Shown: positions 8,099-15,840 of the stretch, piece after piece
Numbering within the stretch: position 1 is the first letter of the stretch
Layout: every line of letters starts with the position of its first letter
Assembly (NCBI GenBank): GCA_015058655.1
Contig: SVBX01000001.1
Coordinates: 1 to 64,000, forward strand
DNA from: Pseudoselenomonas ruminantium
GTDB taxonomy: Bacteria > Bacillota > Negativicutes > Selenomonadales > Selenomonadaceae
Direction: 5' to 3'
DNA: 64,000 bases
Position numbers and translations under genes: made by a program
The notes under the pieces: model-generated
The model's database searches: none
Told to the model about the DNA's origin: nothing
What the model saw: the letters and a program-made list of their open reading frames with translations, nothing else

Positions 8099-9331
8099 AT
8101 GGCTACTATCAATGAAAACTACCTAAAGCTCCCCGGCAGCTATCTGTTCGCTGAAATAGGCCGCCGGGTGGCAGCCTATAAGGAGCTCCATCCGGAAGCT
8201 GATATCATCCGCCTGGGGATAGGCGATGTGACCCGGCCCCTGCCCCCTGCCTGCATAGAAGCCATGCACAAGGCTGTGGACGAAATGGCCCACGCCGCTA
8301 CCTTCAGGGGATATGGCCTGGAACAGGGCTACGGCTTCCTGGCAGAAGCCATTCTCAAAAACAATTACGAGCCCTATGGGCTGCACTTCGGCACTGATGA
8401 AATCTTTGTCAGCGATGGCTCCAAAAGCGACTGCGGCAATATCCAGGAAATCTTCGGCCTCACTGACAAAGTGGCCATCACCGACCCTGTATACCCCGTC
8501 TATCTTGACACCAATGTCATGGCAGGGCGTACCGGCAAGCTCAAGGAGGACGGCCACTTCGAAGGTGTCACTTACCTGCCCTGCACCGCAGAGAACGACT
8601 TTGCCCCGGAGCTGCCCAAAGAGCATGTGGACATGATTTACCTCTGCTGCCCCAACAATCCCACTGGCACCACCCTCTCCCACGCAGAACTCAAGAAATG
8701 GGTGGATTACGCCAAAAAAGAAGACGCCGTCATTCTCTTTGACGCCGCCTATGCTGCCTATATCACGGAAGATGATGTCCCCCGTACCATTTATGAAATC
8801 GAAGGAGCTGCGGAAGTGGCCATCGAGTTCCGCTCCTTTTCCAAGACCGCAGGCTTCACCGGCACTCGTTGCGGCTATACCATCATACCCAAGGGCGTGA
8901 CCGGCAAGGCCGCAGATGGCAGCCGCGTGGACTTCAACCGCCTCTGGAACCGCCGCCACACCACCAAGTTCAATGGCACCGCCTACATCGTCCAGCGTGG
9001 CGCCGCTGCCATCTACACCGAAGAAGGCAAGGCTCAGGTGAAAGAAACCATCGCCTATTACATGGAAAACGCCCGCCTGATCCGTGAAGGCCTGAAAGCC
9101 GCCGGCATCGAAGCCTACGGCGGCATCAATGCTCCTTATATCTGGCTCAAGACACCAAACGATATGTCCTCCTGGGATTTCTTCGACAAGCTCCTGACAG
9201 AGATCAACATCGTAGGCACCCCCGGGGCAGGTTTCGGCCCCTGCGGAGAAGGCTATTTCCGCCTCACTGCTTTCGGTAACAGGGAAAACACCCTGCGAGC
9301 CGTGGAGCGCATCAAAAAACTTGCATTCTAA
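8099..9331 (+). CDS. dapL: LL-diaminopimelate aminotransferase
   Basis: PLP enzyme that converts tetrahydrodipicolinate directly to LL-diaminopimelate for lysine and peptidoglycan synthesis, bypassing the acyl-intermediate steps. The 410-residue protein has the DapL N-terminus ([18 protein letters not shown]), [35 protein letters not shown] and the PLP-lysine segment [15 protein letters not shown]. Start ATG 8099 follows AGGAGG at ideal spacing. Its promoter carries a palindrome and is probably regulated. The stop codon abuts a 157-bp inverted-repeat element. Confidence 0.95.
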   Translation: MATINENYLKLPGSYLFAEIGRRVAAYKELHPEADIIRLGIGDVTRPLPPACIEAMHKAVDEMAHAATFRGYGLEQGYGFLAEAILKNNYEPYGLHFGTDEIFVSDGSKSDCGNIQEIFGLTDKVAITDPVYPVYLDTNVMAGRTGKLKEDGHFEGVTYLPCTAENDFAPELPKEHVDMIYLCCPNNPTGTTLSHAELKKWVDYAKKEDAVILFDAAYAAYITEDDVPRTIYEIEGAAEVAIEFRSFSKTAGFTGTRCGYTIIPKGVTGKAADGSRVDFNRLWNRRHTTKFNGTAYIVQRGAAAIYTEEGKAQVKETIAYYMENARLIREGLKAAGIEAYGGINAPYIWLKTPNDMSSWDFFDKLLTEINIVGTPGAGFGPCGEGYFRLTAFGNRENTLRAVERIKKLAF

Positions 9332-9487
9332 GGAACTGGCAAGAAATAAATTGAGCATAATGCGAAGGATTAGTTTGGCTAGACAAGGCGGAGGAAGGAG
9401 GCATAGCGGTGCTATGTCGACTGACGACAACGCAGTATAGACGAACTAAGACAAGCAGAATGCTTAATTTATTTCTGAACAGTTCCT
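9331..9487. repeat. 157-bp imperfect inverted-repeat (MITE-like) element
   Basis: The ends AGGAACTG and CAGTTCCT are exact inverted copies. The arms stay complementary inward (AGAAATAAATT / AATTTATTTCT, TTAGTT / AACTAA) to a central hairpin CATAGC-ggt-GCTATG. There is no open reading frame. The element begins on the last base of the dapL stop codon. It has the size and symmetry of a non-autonomous mobile element or a large folded RNA; no second copy is in this window. Confidence 0.7.
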
Positions 9488-9501
9488 AAGCATACCGCAT
9501 G

Positions 9502-9551
9502 AAAAAATCCCCCTAAGTCAGGTTGCCGGCAACTGACTTAGGGGAATTTTT
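9502..9551. terminator. Bidirectional terminator between dapL and larC1
   Basis: 13-14-bp arms (TCCCCCTAAGTCAG / CTGACTTAGGGGA), T5 on the plus side and an A6 tract (T on minus) on the other. Confidence 0.85.
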
Positions 9552-9589
9552 CATGTCGAAGATTCAGCACATCTATCCAATCGGGTACA

Positions 9590-10336
9590 TTAACTCATTT
9601 CACCGAAATAAACCCTCAGCACATTTGGTATGGACAAATCCCAACTCCCGGCTCCATAGGCAATGCGCTCCACGCAGAAATTCCCAGGCATATTTTCCTC
9701 ATACCCGGCCAGAGCATGCACGAAAGCTGCGCCGGTGGGTGTCGCCAGTTCCCTCTCTGCCCCCTTATGGTAAACAGGGAATCCCCGCAGAAGCTCTGCG
9801 GTCGCCGGAGCAGGAACAGGCATCAGGCCGTGGGCGCACTTCACAAAGCCGCTTCCTGTGTTGACAGGAGAAACCATGACTTTTTCGATGGCAAGATACT
9901 CCAGGCAGATGGCCGCCCCCACGATATCCACTATGGAGTCCACAGCCCCGACCTCGTGAAAAGTCACCTTCTCTTTGGGACAATCATGAATCTTCCCTTC
10001 AGCTCCAGCCAGGCTGTCAAACACAGCCAGGCTCTGCTCCTTTACCTGCTCTGACAGGGATGACTCCTCTATCAGCCTGCGAATATCTGCCCAGGAGCGA
10101 TGATGATGGTGCCCGTCGTGTTCCTCGACATGATGCGGCTCCAGCCAAACATCTGCGAAAACAGCAGAAATGCCATTCTTTTTCGTCTTGCTGGCCCGCA
10201 GCTCATAAGCATCTGGAAGCGACAATTTGCGCAGCTCGTCCTTCAGATGCTCCAAAGGCACACCGCCCTGCAAAAAAGCCCCCAGCAGCATATTTCCACT
10301 AATGCCTGCAAAGCAATCCAAATATATCGCTTTCAT
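9590..10336 (-). CDS. larC1: Nickel-pincer cofactor biosynthesis protein LarC, N-terminal half (LarC1)
   Basis: Corresponds to the N-terminal domain of LarC (DUF111), the CTP-dependent cyclometallase that inserts nickel into the pincer cofactor of lactate racemase-like enzymes. Visible are the DCFAGISGNMLLGAFL opening, a histidine-rich nickel-binding loop (HHVEEHDGHHHH, about residues 68-79), FHEVGAVDSIVDIVGAAICL and the NTGSGFVKCAHG/PVPAPATAELL block. The protein ends at residue 248 after PNVLRVYFGEMS, where full-length LarC would continue into ETNIDDM. That missing half is encoded separately at 43879-44355. It is 20 nt downstream of the flavodoxin-like gene. larB and larE are not in the window. 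Confidence 0.88.
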   Translation of the reverse strand: MKAIYLDCFAGISGNMLLGAFLQGGVPLEHLKDELRKLSLPDAYELRASKTKKNGISAVFADVWLEPHHVEEHDGHHHHRSWADIRRLIEESSLSEQVKEQSLAVFDSLAGAEGKIHDCPKEKVTFHEVGAVDSIVDIVGAAICLEYLAIEKVMVSPVNTGSGFVKCAHGLMPVPAPATAELLRGFPVYHKGAERELATPTGAAFVHALAGYEENMPGNFCVERIAYGAGSWDLSIPNVLRVYFGEMS

Positions 10337-10356
10337 AAAAACCTCGGTAAATAAGC

Positions 10357-10974
10357 TCAGCGAATGAAGTTAGTAGGCGCCCAGGCTTCCCTTTGGGGCA
10401 GGCCGTATTTTTCCTTCCCCAGGGCAATGCTCTTCATGAGGAAGCTCATATTGAGAGCCAGGGTACGCATGGTCTGCATGCCCTCGCCGTCCTGCGCCGC
10501 CTCTCCCTGCGCCCCGCCATGGACACTGTTCCAATACTGGCTGGCAGCTATGGGCATGTTGGATATGGTGAAATACTTGTTCAGCTGGTCAAAGGTAGCG
10601 GAAAGCCCACCGCGACGGGCGACCGCTACGCTTGCCCCCACTTTCATGGCCTTGTCGAATTTGGTGCTGAAGAAAAGCCTGTCCAGATAAGATACCAAAT
10701 TACCATTGGCAGAGGCATAATACACAGGAGAACCTACCACGATGCCATCGCACTCCTCGAAGAGCCCGGCAGTTTCATTGACTGCATCATCAAAGACGCA
10801 CTTGCCCAGCTCATTGCACTTGCGGCAGGCAATGCAGCCCCGCACAGCCTTGCTGCCCACCTGCACTATCTCTGCCTGGATGCCTTCCTGCTCGAAGACC
10901 TTGCGCATCTCATCAAGTGCCAGGAAAGTATTCCCCTTGGCATGAGGCGAACCATTTACCAGCATGACTTTCAT
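10357..10974 (-). CDS. Flavodoxin-fold NAD(P)H-dependent oxidoreductase (iron-sulfur flavoprotein type)
   Basis: NADPH-dependent FMN reductase-like protein of 205 residues. The N-terminal NGSPHAKGNTFLAL is an FMN phosphate-binding loop, and SPVYYASANGNLVSYLDR is the second FMN contact. The CIACRKCNELGKC cysteine cluster (about 47-59) matches the family that may hold an Fe-S cluster. The substrate is unknown. ATG 10974 is preferred because GGAG lies 8 nt upstream; ATG 10980 is too close. It is probably co-transcribed with larC1, but no functional link to nickel can be shown. Confidence 0.85.
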   Translation of the reverse strand: MKVMLVNGSPHAKGNTFLALDEMRKVFEQEGIQAEIVQVGSKAVRGCIACRKCNELGKCVFDDAVNETAGLFEECDGIVVGSPVYYASANGNLVSYLDRLFFSTKFDKAMKVGASVAVARRGGLSATFDQLNKYFTISNMPIAASQYWNSVHGGAQGEAAQDGEGMQTMRTLALNMSFLMKSIALGKEKYGLPQREAWAPTNFIR

Positions 10975-11144
10975 ATCCATCTCTCCTAACCTGAATCAGC
11001 TAATACAAAATACACTCAGCCATACAGCTCTTACTTTAATCATTTTACCACCTTGAGCCCACTTCAAGTCAACCCTCAAAAACAGCCGCACTGCTCAGCG
11101 CTGCCTGAGGAGATGACCAGCCACGCGGCTGCGCGTGGCCAGCA

Positions 11145-11173
11145 TTGAAAACACTGGCCAGAGTTGCTAAAAT
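11145..11173 (+). promoter_or_regulatory. Promoter of the TSCPD gene
   Basis: TTGAAA (11145-11150), 17-nt spacer, TAAAAT (11168-11173), 42 nt before the start codon. The bases upstream include a GC-rich inverted repeat at 11119-11140 that could act as a site or as a terminator. Confidence 0.6.
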
Positions 11174-11215
11174 AGAGAAGACAAAACTCACCAATATATT
11201 TCAGGAGGACTTGCC

Positions 11216-11482
11216 ATGAAAGACTATTCCTATCAGCCCCAGGGAGTCTGCAGCAAGCAGATAGACTTCAGCATCGACGAAGAAGGGAAAATCCACAATG
11301 TGCGCTTCACAGGTGGCTGCCCCGGCAATCTGGCCGCCATCAGCAAATTAGTGGAAGGAGCACAGGCCCAAAGCATCGCCGACCTGCTCAAAGGCAATCC
11401 CTGCGGCGGTCGCGGCACTTCCTGCGGCGACCAGCTTTCCATAGCGCTGACGGCTGCCTTGGAAGAAATGCAGGGAGCCTGA
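11216..11482 (+). CDS. TSCPD domain protein (TIGR03905 type)
   Basis: Small 88-residue protein that is almost entirely a TSCPD domain, the module also found at the C-terminus of class II ribonucleotide reductases. Landmarks are the conserved N-terminal Cys (GVCSKQI), FTGGCPGNLAAISKLVEG and the CGGRGTSCGDQL cysteine motif, so a metal or Fe-S ligand set is plausible. The function of stand-alone members is not established. Start ATG 11216 follows AGGAGG, and the gene has its own promoter and terminator. Confidence 0.85.
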   Translation: MKDYSYQPQGVCSKQIDFSIDEEGKIHNVRFTGGCPGNLAAISKLVEGAQAQSIADLLKGNPCGGRGTSCGDQLSIALTAALEEMQGA

Positions 11483-11513
11483 CTGAGCCATCAAAATCAT
11501 ACATGCCGAGCAA

Positions 11514-11563
11514 GACGAAAAAGCTGGACTGCGGAATCTTAGCAGTCCAGCTTCTTGTTTTTT
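11514..11563. terminator. Bidirectional terminator after the TSCPD gene
   Basis: Perfect 12-bp arms AAGCTGGACTGC / GCAGTCCAGCTT with a 9-nt loop. CTTGTTTTTT follows on plus, and TTTTCG follows on minus for the convergent cysteine desulfidase gene. Confidence 0.85.
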
Positions 11564-11594
11564 GAAGGCGCCACGGCAAAGGACAATCGCGCTT

Positions 11595-12872
11595 TCATCT
11601 GCCGATCATCATGCTGATGATTTCCTTGTCCGTTTCCTTCATACCTATGCGTCCCAGGCGGCTGATATTGCGGATGGTGTTTTCCACGCCCTTCTCCACC
11701 AGGCCATCTCCACCGTAGAACTGCTGGCCATTGCGATACATTTCAAAGCCCAGGATACCAGCATCCACAGCAGCAGAAATCTTAGCAGCGCAGGAGGCCT
11801 TGGCACCATCGCAGACAATCCCTGAAGTAATGGCCAGGGCATTGACGATGGTATGGATGACAGTCTTGTAATCCCCCGTGCAGAGCCAGGCAATGCCGGC
11901 GCCGGCTCCCGCCCCGGCGCTGATGGCACCGCAGTAGGCCGAGAGGCGGCCAATGCCCTCCTTTTCATGCAGGGTGACAAGGTTGGAAAGCAGCAAGGCG
12001 CGATAGAGCCTTTCCTTGCCTGCCCCAAGTTCCCTGGCGTATTCGATGACAGGCAGGGAAACAGTCATGCCTTGATTGCCGCTGCCTGAGTTGATGACCA
12101 CTGGCAGCTCGCAGCCATTCATGCGGGCATCGGAACCAGCTGCCGCTCTGGCCCGGGCGCGGATGCGTACATCTGTGCCATAAGCCTTCAAAAGAGTCTT
12201 GCCTATATTGGCACCATAATCATTTTTCAGCCCTTCATCGGCAATAGCCGTATTATACTCTATCTGCCTGTCCAAAATATCCCGCACATCGTCCAGGTCG
12301 CAAGTCATGGCGAAGTCATAGATATCCTCCACCGTCAGGCATTCATAATCAGGCCGCCCCGGCTCTGTCACCTCAAGGATTTCTTTTTCCAGCAGCGTAA
12401 TCCCGTTGCGGACTATTTTCACGATATTGGTATGCTCATTGACTACCTGCACCTCAGCAGTGTCGTCCCCTTTGCTGACCGTTACCACAATGTCGAGGAC
12501 ATGGGGGGACTGGGCAAACTCCACCCTGATATCTGCGCTGCCCAAATATTCTCCCAGCTTGGCCTTGTCCTCCTCTCTGGCATGGGCGATTACCTCCAGA
12601 CCAGCCTTCTCATCTCCTGCCACGATGCCGATGGCAGCAGCGGCTTCAATGCCCTTGCGCCCCCCGGTATTCGGCACGATGACGCTTTTCACATTCTTGA
12701 TGATATTGCCGCTGGCAGCCACGACTGCCTTATCCGGCAGGCTTCCCAGGACCGCACGGGCCTTGGCGGCACAGTATGCTATGGCAATAGGCTCCGTGCA
12801 TCCCATGGCAGGCACCAGTTCCCGCCTGAGGATTTCCACATAGTCTTTGTAAAGGGGACAAGCCTTTTCCAT
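11595..12872 (-). CDS. cyuA: L-cysteine desulfidase / UPF0597 (CyuA/YhaM) family protein
   Basis: Predicted 4Fe-4S enzyme that breaks L-cysteine into pyruvate, ammonia and sulfide. The family motif MGCTEPIAIAYC (about residues 23-34) supplies one cluster cysteine. The C-terminal half holds the other conserved Cys in SAYCGAIS and IVCDGAKASCAAK. Glycine-rich blocks NSGSGNQG and GAGAGAGIAWLC are typical. The likely start is ATG 12872 (AAAGGAG upstream); 18 further in-frame codons lack a site. The family assignment is firm; the exact substrate in this organism is inferred. Confidence 0.85.
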   Translation of the reverse strand: MEKACPLYKDYVEILRRELVPAMGCTEPIAIAYCAAKARAVLGSLPDKAVVAASGNIIKNVKSVIVPNTGGRKGIEAAAAIGIVAGDEKAGLEVIAHAREEDKAKLGEYLGSADIRVEFAQSPHVLDIVVTVSKGDDTAEVQVVNEHTNIVKIVRNGITLLEKEILEVTEPGRPDYECLTVEDIYDFAMTCDLDDVRDILDRQIEYNTAIADEGLKNDYGANIGKTLLKAYGTDVRIRARARAAAGSDARMNGCELPVVINSGSGNQGMTVSLPVIEYARELGAGKERLYRALLLSNLVTLHEKEGIGRLSAYCGAISAGAGAGAGIAWLCTGDYKTVIHTIVNALAITSGIVCDGAKASCAAKISAAVDAGILGFEMYRNGQQFYGGDGLVEKGVENTIRNISRLGRIGMKETDKEIISMMIGR

Positions 12873-12922
12873 TCCAACATCTCCTTTGCTCCTATTTTGG
12901 CTGTGACAGCGCAAAACCTCCA

Positions 12923-13633
12923 TCATTCGAAATCAGCCCTGTCATTCATATGCTTCTTGACAGTTCTCCATCCCGGATAGTACCTGTCCATCCTGGCCTT
13001 GAATTCCTGGCCGTGGTTCGCCTCCCACAGATGGGTCAGCTCATGTATGGCCACATACCTGAAAGCCTCCGGAGGCTGCTTGGCCAAATGGATGGACAGC
13101 CAGATACGGCGAGCCTGCACATTGCAGGTCCCCCAACGGGTGCGCATATCACGAAACCGCCACTCGGCAGCAGACTGCCCCACCAAGGATTCAAGCTGCG
13201 CCCTTTCCCTGGCCACAGCCCTTTCCAGCTGATAGCGATACCAGCCATGCAAGACCTGCTGCCGCTGCTCCTTAGTGGCGTAGCCAGGCACGAAAAGCAG
13301 CACTTTATCTCCCTTGCAAGCAACTCTGGCTCTTTTTCCAGCTACTTCTCTGACCACCAGTTCATAAGCCTTGCCCCAGACCTGAATCTTTTCCCCCGTC
13401 ACATACTCATGCTTCACCGGCTTCCTGGCATTTTCCCTGATGGATTCCTGCCTGGACAGAAGCCATTCCCTGCGACTGGCCAGCACATCCTCTATCGCCT
13501 GCCTGCTGTACCCTTTGGGCACTGACAGCAAGATTCGTCCTTCCGGCGGCAGCACTTTGAGATATATATTCTTGATGGGCTTTCTCTGCACTGTCACCAT
13601 CTGCCCCGCCCAAGGGATGATGCTTTCTTCCAT
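12923..13633 (-). CDS. YgjP-like (SprT/WLM-type) metal-dependent hydrolase
   Basis: 236-residue member of the DUF45/YgjP family. The zinc motif HELTHLWEANHGQEF near residue 200 gives the HExxH plus distal His arrangement. It is preceded by the family-typical TRWGTCN and RIWLSIHLAKQP stretches. The role is unknown; members are annotated as metallopeptidases or nucleotide hydrolases. ATG 13633 has AAGGG just upstream. An alternative ATG at 13648 overlaps the tauE stop (TGATG), so coupling to tauE is also possible. Confidence 0.82.
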   Translation of the reverse strand: MEESIIPWAGQMVTVQRKPIKNIYLKVLPPEGRILLSVPKGYSRQAIEDVLASRREWLLSRQESIRENARKPVKHEYVTGEKIQVWGKAYELVVREVAGKRARVACKGDKVLLFVPGYATKEQRQQVLHGWYRYQLERAVARERAQLESLVGQSAAEWRFRDMRTRWGTCNVQARRIWLSIHLAKQPPEAFRYVAIHELTHLWEANHGQEFKARMDRYYPGWRTVKKHMNDRADFE

Positions 13634-13647
13634 GCTTACCCTTCTCA

Positions 13648-14469
13648 TCAGAAATCAACGCCGCTCCCCGAAAGTATGAGCCTGGCGCTGACGCACAGCA
13701 TGGCCAGCGCCAGGATAACCAGGATGGTCTTCGAACGGGTCTTGCGGGAAATCCTGGCTCCAATCTGGGCACCAATGGCAGCGCCTATGCTGATGCATAC
13801 AGCCGGAATCCAAACCACATGATCCAGCATGACATGAGTCACAGTCCCCCCCAGAGCCGAGATAGCCAGAATGAAGCAGGAGGTAGCCGTGGCAATATGC
13901 ACGGGGAACTTGAGCATATATACCATCATGGGCACATGGATGATGCCACCGCCCACACCAAAAATGCTTGAGAGGAACCCCACCCCCATGCTGGCTACGA
14001 TGCCCAGGCCCCTGCAGTAGGTGAAGCCTGCCGGGATTTCCAATAAGTTCTCATGCTTTGCGTGAGTAGCATTCCAATACATCATGACAGCCATGCAGCC
14101 GATGAAAATGCCGTAATACAGATTCAGCATGCTCACGCTGAAACCATCGACTATCCAGGAGCCCAGGAAAGCCCCGGGCAAGGTGGCTATGGCAAAGGGA
14201 ATGGCAGCGTGGAAAAAGACCCGTTTCTGCCTTATATATGCCCAGGCCCCTGACATGGCATTGGCCAGCACGATGAACAGCGAAGTTCCCGTGATTTGCG
14301 CCGCCGTAGAAAAAAAAGGATAAATGCCTCCCTGGGACATGAAAAATATGAACACCGGCACGCAGATAAGCCCCCCGCCTATGCCTACCAACGAGCCAAA
14401 GACGCCCACGCCCATGCCCAGCAACAAGAACAAGATGAATTCCAAGCTCAAGACCACCTTCTGCTCCAA
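13648..14469 (-). CDS. TauE/SafE-family sulfite/sulfonate exporter-like permease
   Basis: Integral membrane protein of 273 residues with about eight hydrophobic helices in two repeats, each opening with the glycine-rich family signature (GSLVGIGGGLICVPVF; SSIFGVGGGIIHVPMM). The substrate is unassigned; family members export sulfite or organosulfonates. The frame has only TTG/GTG candidates: TTG 14469, or TTG 14445 which sits 8 nt after AAGGTGG and may be the true start. An R1 repeat lies just upstream with TATAAT facing the gene (14505-14510, TCGACA 18 nt further), a likely promoter. Confidence 0.85.
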   Translation of the reverse strand: MEQKVVLSLEFILFLLLGMGVGVFGSLVGIGGGLICVPVFIFFMSQGGIYPFFSTAAQITGTSLFIVLANAMSGAWAYIRQKRVFFHAAIPFAIATLPGAFLGSWIVDGFSVSMLNLYYGIFIGCMAVMMYWNATHAKHENLLEIPAGFTYCRGLGIVASMGVGFLSSIFGVGGGIIHVPMMVYMLKFPVHIATATSCFILAISALGGTVTHVMLDHVVWIPAVCISIGAAIGAQIGARISRKTRSKTILVILALAMLCVSARLILSGSGVDF

Positions 14470-14504
14470 ATAACCAACGCGGGCTTGCGCCCCGGCAAAG
14501 AGTA

Positions 14505-14651
14505 ATTATAACGCCATTGTTCAGATTTTGTCGATAGACAAAATCTTCCAATCAGCGTTTCAACGAGGCGGGAGATATGCTCTCCCGCCTGTTATGATAT
14601 TCGCCGCCCCCCACCTATAGAGGTGGGGGACATCTTCTTCCGAGTTATAAC
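14505..14651 (-). repeat. R1 repeat, copy A (left end drives tauE)
   Basis: Begins ATTATAACGCCATTG and ends CGAGTTATAAC. Internal hairpins: a TTTTGTC/GACAAAA stem, GGCGGGA/TCCCGCC, and CCCCACCT/AGGTGGGG. On the minus strand the left end reads TCGACA-18 nt-TATAAT towards tauE. A partial second left end follows directly. Confidence 0.85.
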
Positions 14652-14682
14652 ACCATTGTTCCAATTTTGTCGAAGGCAAAAC
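14645..14682. repeat. R1 left-end fragment abutting copy A
   Basis: TTATAACACCATTGTTCC plus the TTTTGTCGAAGGCAAAA stem repeats the first ~38 bases of the element and shares the TTATAAC junction with copy A, as in a tandem insertion. Confidence 0.7.
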
Positions 14683-14766
14683 TGCAGCCCCTGGCGCCAT
14701 TGCCAAAAACCGGGCTATGGCGTAAGATATGGAAAAGAGCGGAGCTATGAGGGGAGAATATTTCAC

Positions 14767-15354
14767 ATGAACAGGCGGGATTTTTTGCGCTATGGCGTGT
14801 CGTGCTTGATGGGGATATTGCTGGGCGAAGGAGGAAATCTCCTGGAGGCATCGCCTTGCAGGCAACCCATGATTTACAAGCGATTTTTCCAATTCACCGA
14901 GTATGAGCGCCGCCAGGCTACGGAGTATCTGGTCATCCACCACACTGGCTTTCCCGGCGCTGACAAGGACTCCACTGCTGCAGGCATACACAAATTCCAT
15001 CAGGGAACCAACAAGTGGGCCGGCATCGGCTATCACTACCTTATCCGCAAAGACGGAACTATCGAGCAGGGGCGGCAGCCCGAGATGGTAGGCGCCCATT
15101 CCTATGAGCACAACAAGACTTCCATCGGGATCTGCCTGGCAGGCAATTTCAATCTCGGCAAGCCTACGGAGGAACAAATGGCATCGGTGAAGGAGCTTTG
15201 CTGGTGGCTGTGCCAGGAGTATGGCCTGGACCCTCTGAAAAAAGGCGTCATAGTAGGGCATCGCGACCTCAATGATACTGAATGCCCCGGCAAGAACCTC
15301 TACAAGAAACTGGGCGAGATCCGGCGATTCTGCTTTGACAGGACAAATCCATAA
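14767..15354 (+). CDS. N-acetylmuramoyl-L-alanine amidase, Tat-exported
   Basis: Cell-wall hydrolase of the amidase_2/PGRP fold, 195 residues. The N-terminus MNRRDFLRYG with a following hydrophobic stretch is a twin-arginine signal. The zinc site is visible: His58/His59 in VIHHTG, His165 in GHRDLNDT and Cys173 in ECPG. The middle block KWAGIGYHYLIRKDGTIEQGRQ is typical of the family. Start ATG 14767 was chosen because it yields the Tat signal and follows GGGGAG; the frame extends upstream only through R1 repeat sequence. It has its own terminator and stands alone between opposite-strand genes. Confidence 0.9.
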   Translation: MNRRDFLRYGVSCLMGILLGEGGNLLEASPCRQPMIYKRFFQFTEYERRQATEYLVIHHTGFPGADKDSTAAGIHKFHQGTNKWAGIGYHYLIRKDGTIEQGRQPEMVGAHSYEHNKTSIGICLAGNFNLGKPTEEQMASVKELCWWLCQEYGLDPLKKGVIVGHRDLNDTECPGKNLYKKLGEIRRFCFDRTNP

Positions 15355-15355
15355 G

Positions 15356-15398
15356 AAAATGAGGCGTGGCGCCATCTCCTGGCGCCACGCCTCATTTT
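15356..15398. terminator. Long perfect bidirectional terminator
   Basis: 19-bp perfect arms from AAAATGAGGCGTGG to CCACGCCTCATTTT with a 5-nt loop. It separates the amidase (plus) from the small membrane protein gene (minus). Confidence 0.9.
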
Positions 15399-15438
15399 CA
15401 TGTCTCCATATGCAAGATGCGCCGCCGAAGCTCTGCCG

Positions 15439-15789
15439 TCACTTCAGCAATCTCATAATGAACCAGAAGGCCAGGGCAATTCCTGCAGCTCCCAGCAATA
15501 CAGGCAGGACGAAGCTGACAAACAGTACCAGCACAGCAGCCACCCCGATGAGGGCAGCTATCCTGATGAGCCTTGCGCGCCAATCATTGCCGAAAACCAT
15601 GCCGCCCCAACTCAATCCACGGGAGAACGGGGAACGGCTGGAATAGACACGGTAGTATCGAGTGGCTTGCTCCCTTTCCTGCTGATAGGAACCGCCAGCC
15701 TCGCTGCCGTCTTCATCTATGGTCAAGCCATTGTAATGATCTTTCTCGTCCCTGGTCAAAACACGGACAGGTTCTCTCTCTTCTTCCAT
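15439..15789 (-). CDS. Hypothetical small membrane protein
   Basis: 116 residues with no recognised family. The first ~70 residues are charged and polar (EEEREPVRVLTRDEKDHYNG). The last ~45 form one or two hydrophobic helices (about 74-95 and 97-113), so it is probably a membrane-anchored protein with a soluble N-terminus. Start ATG 15789 follows AGGAGG at 7 nt, which supports real translation. It lies 51 nt downstream of the AGCS symporter gene and may be co-transcribed with it. Confidence 0.7.
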   Translation of the reverse strand: MEEEREPVRVLTRDEKDHYNGLTIDEDGSEAGGSYQQEREQATRYYRVYSSRSPFSRGLSWGGMVFGNDWRARLIRIAALIGVAAVLVLFVSFVLPVLLGAAGIALAFWFIMRLLK

Positions 15790-15840
15790 CTGCTCCGCCT
15801 CCTTCTAGGCGCTATCATTATCTTACATCTTCATGGAATC

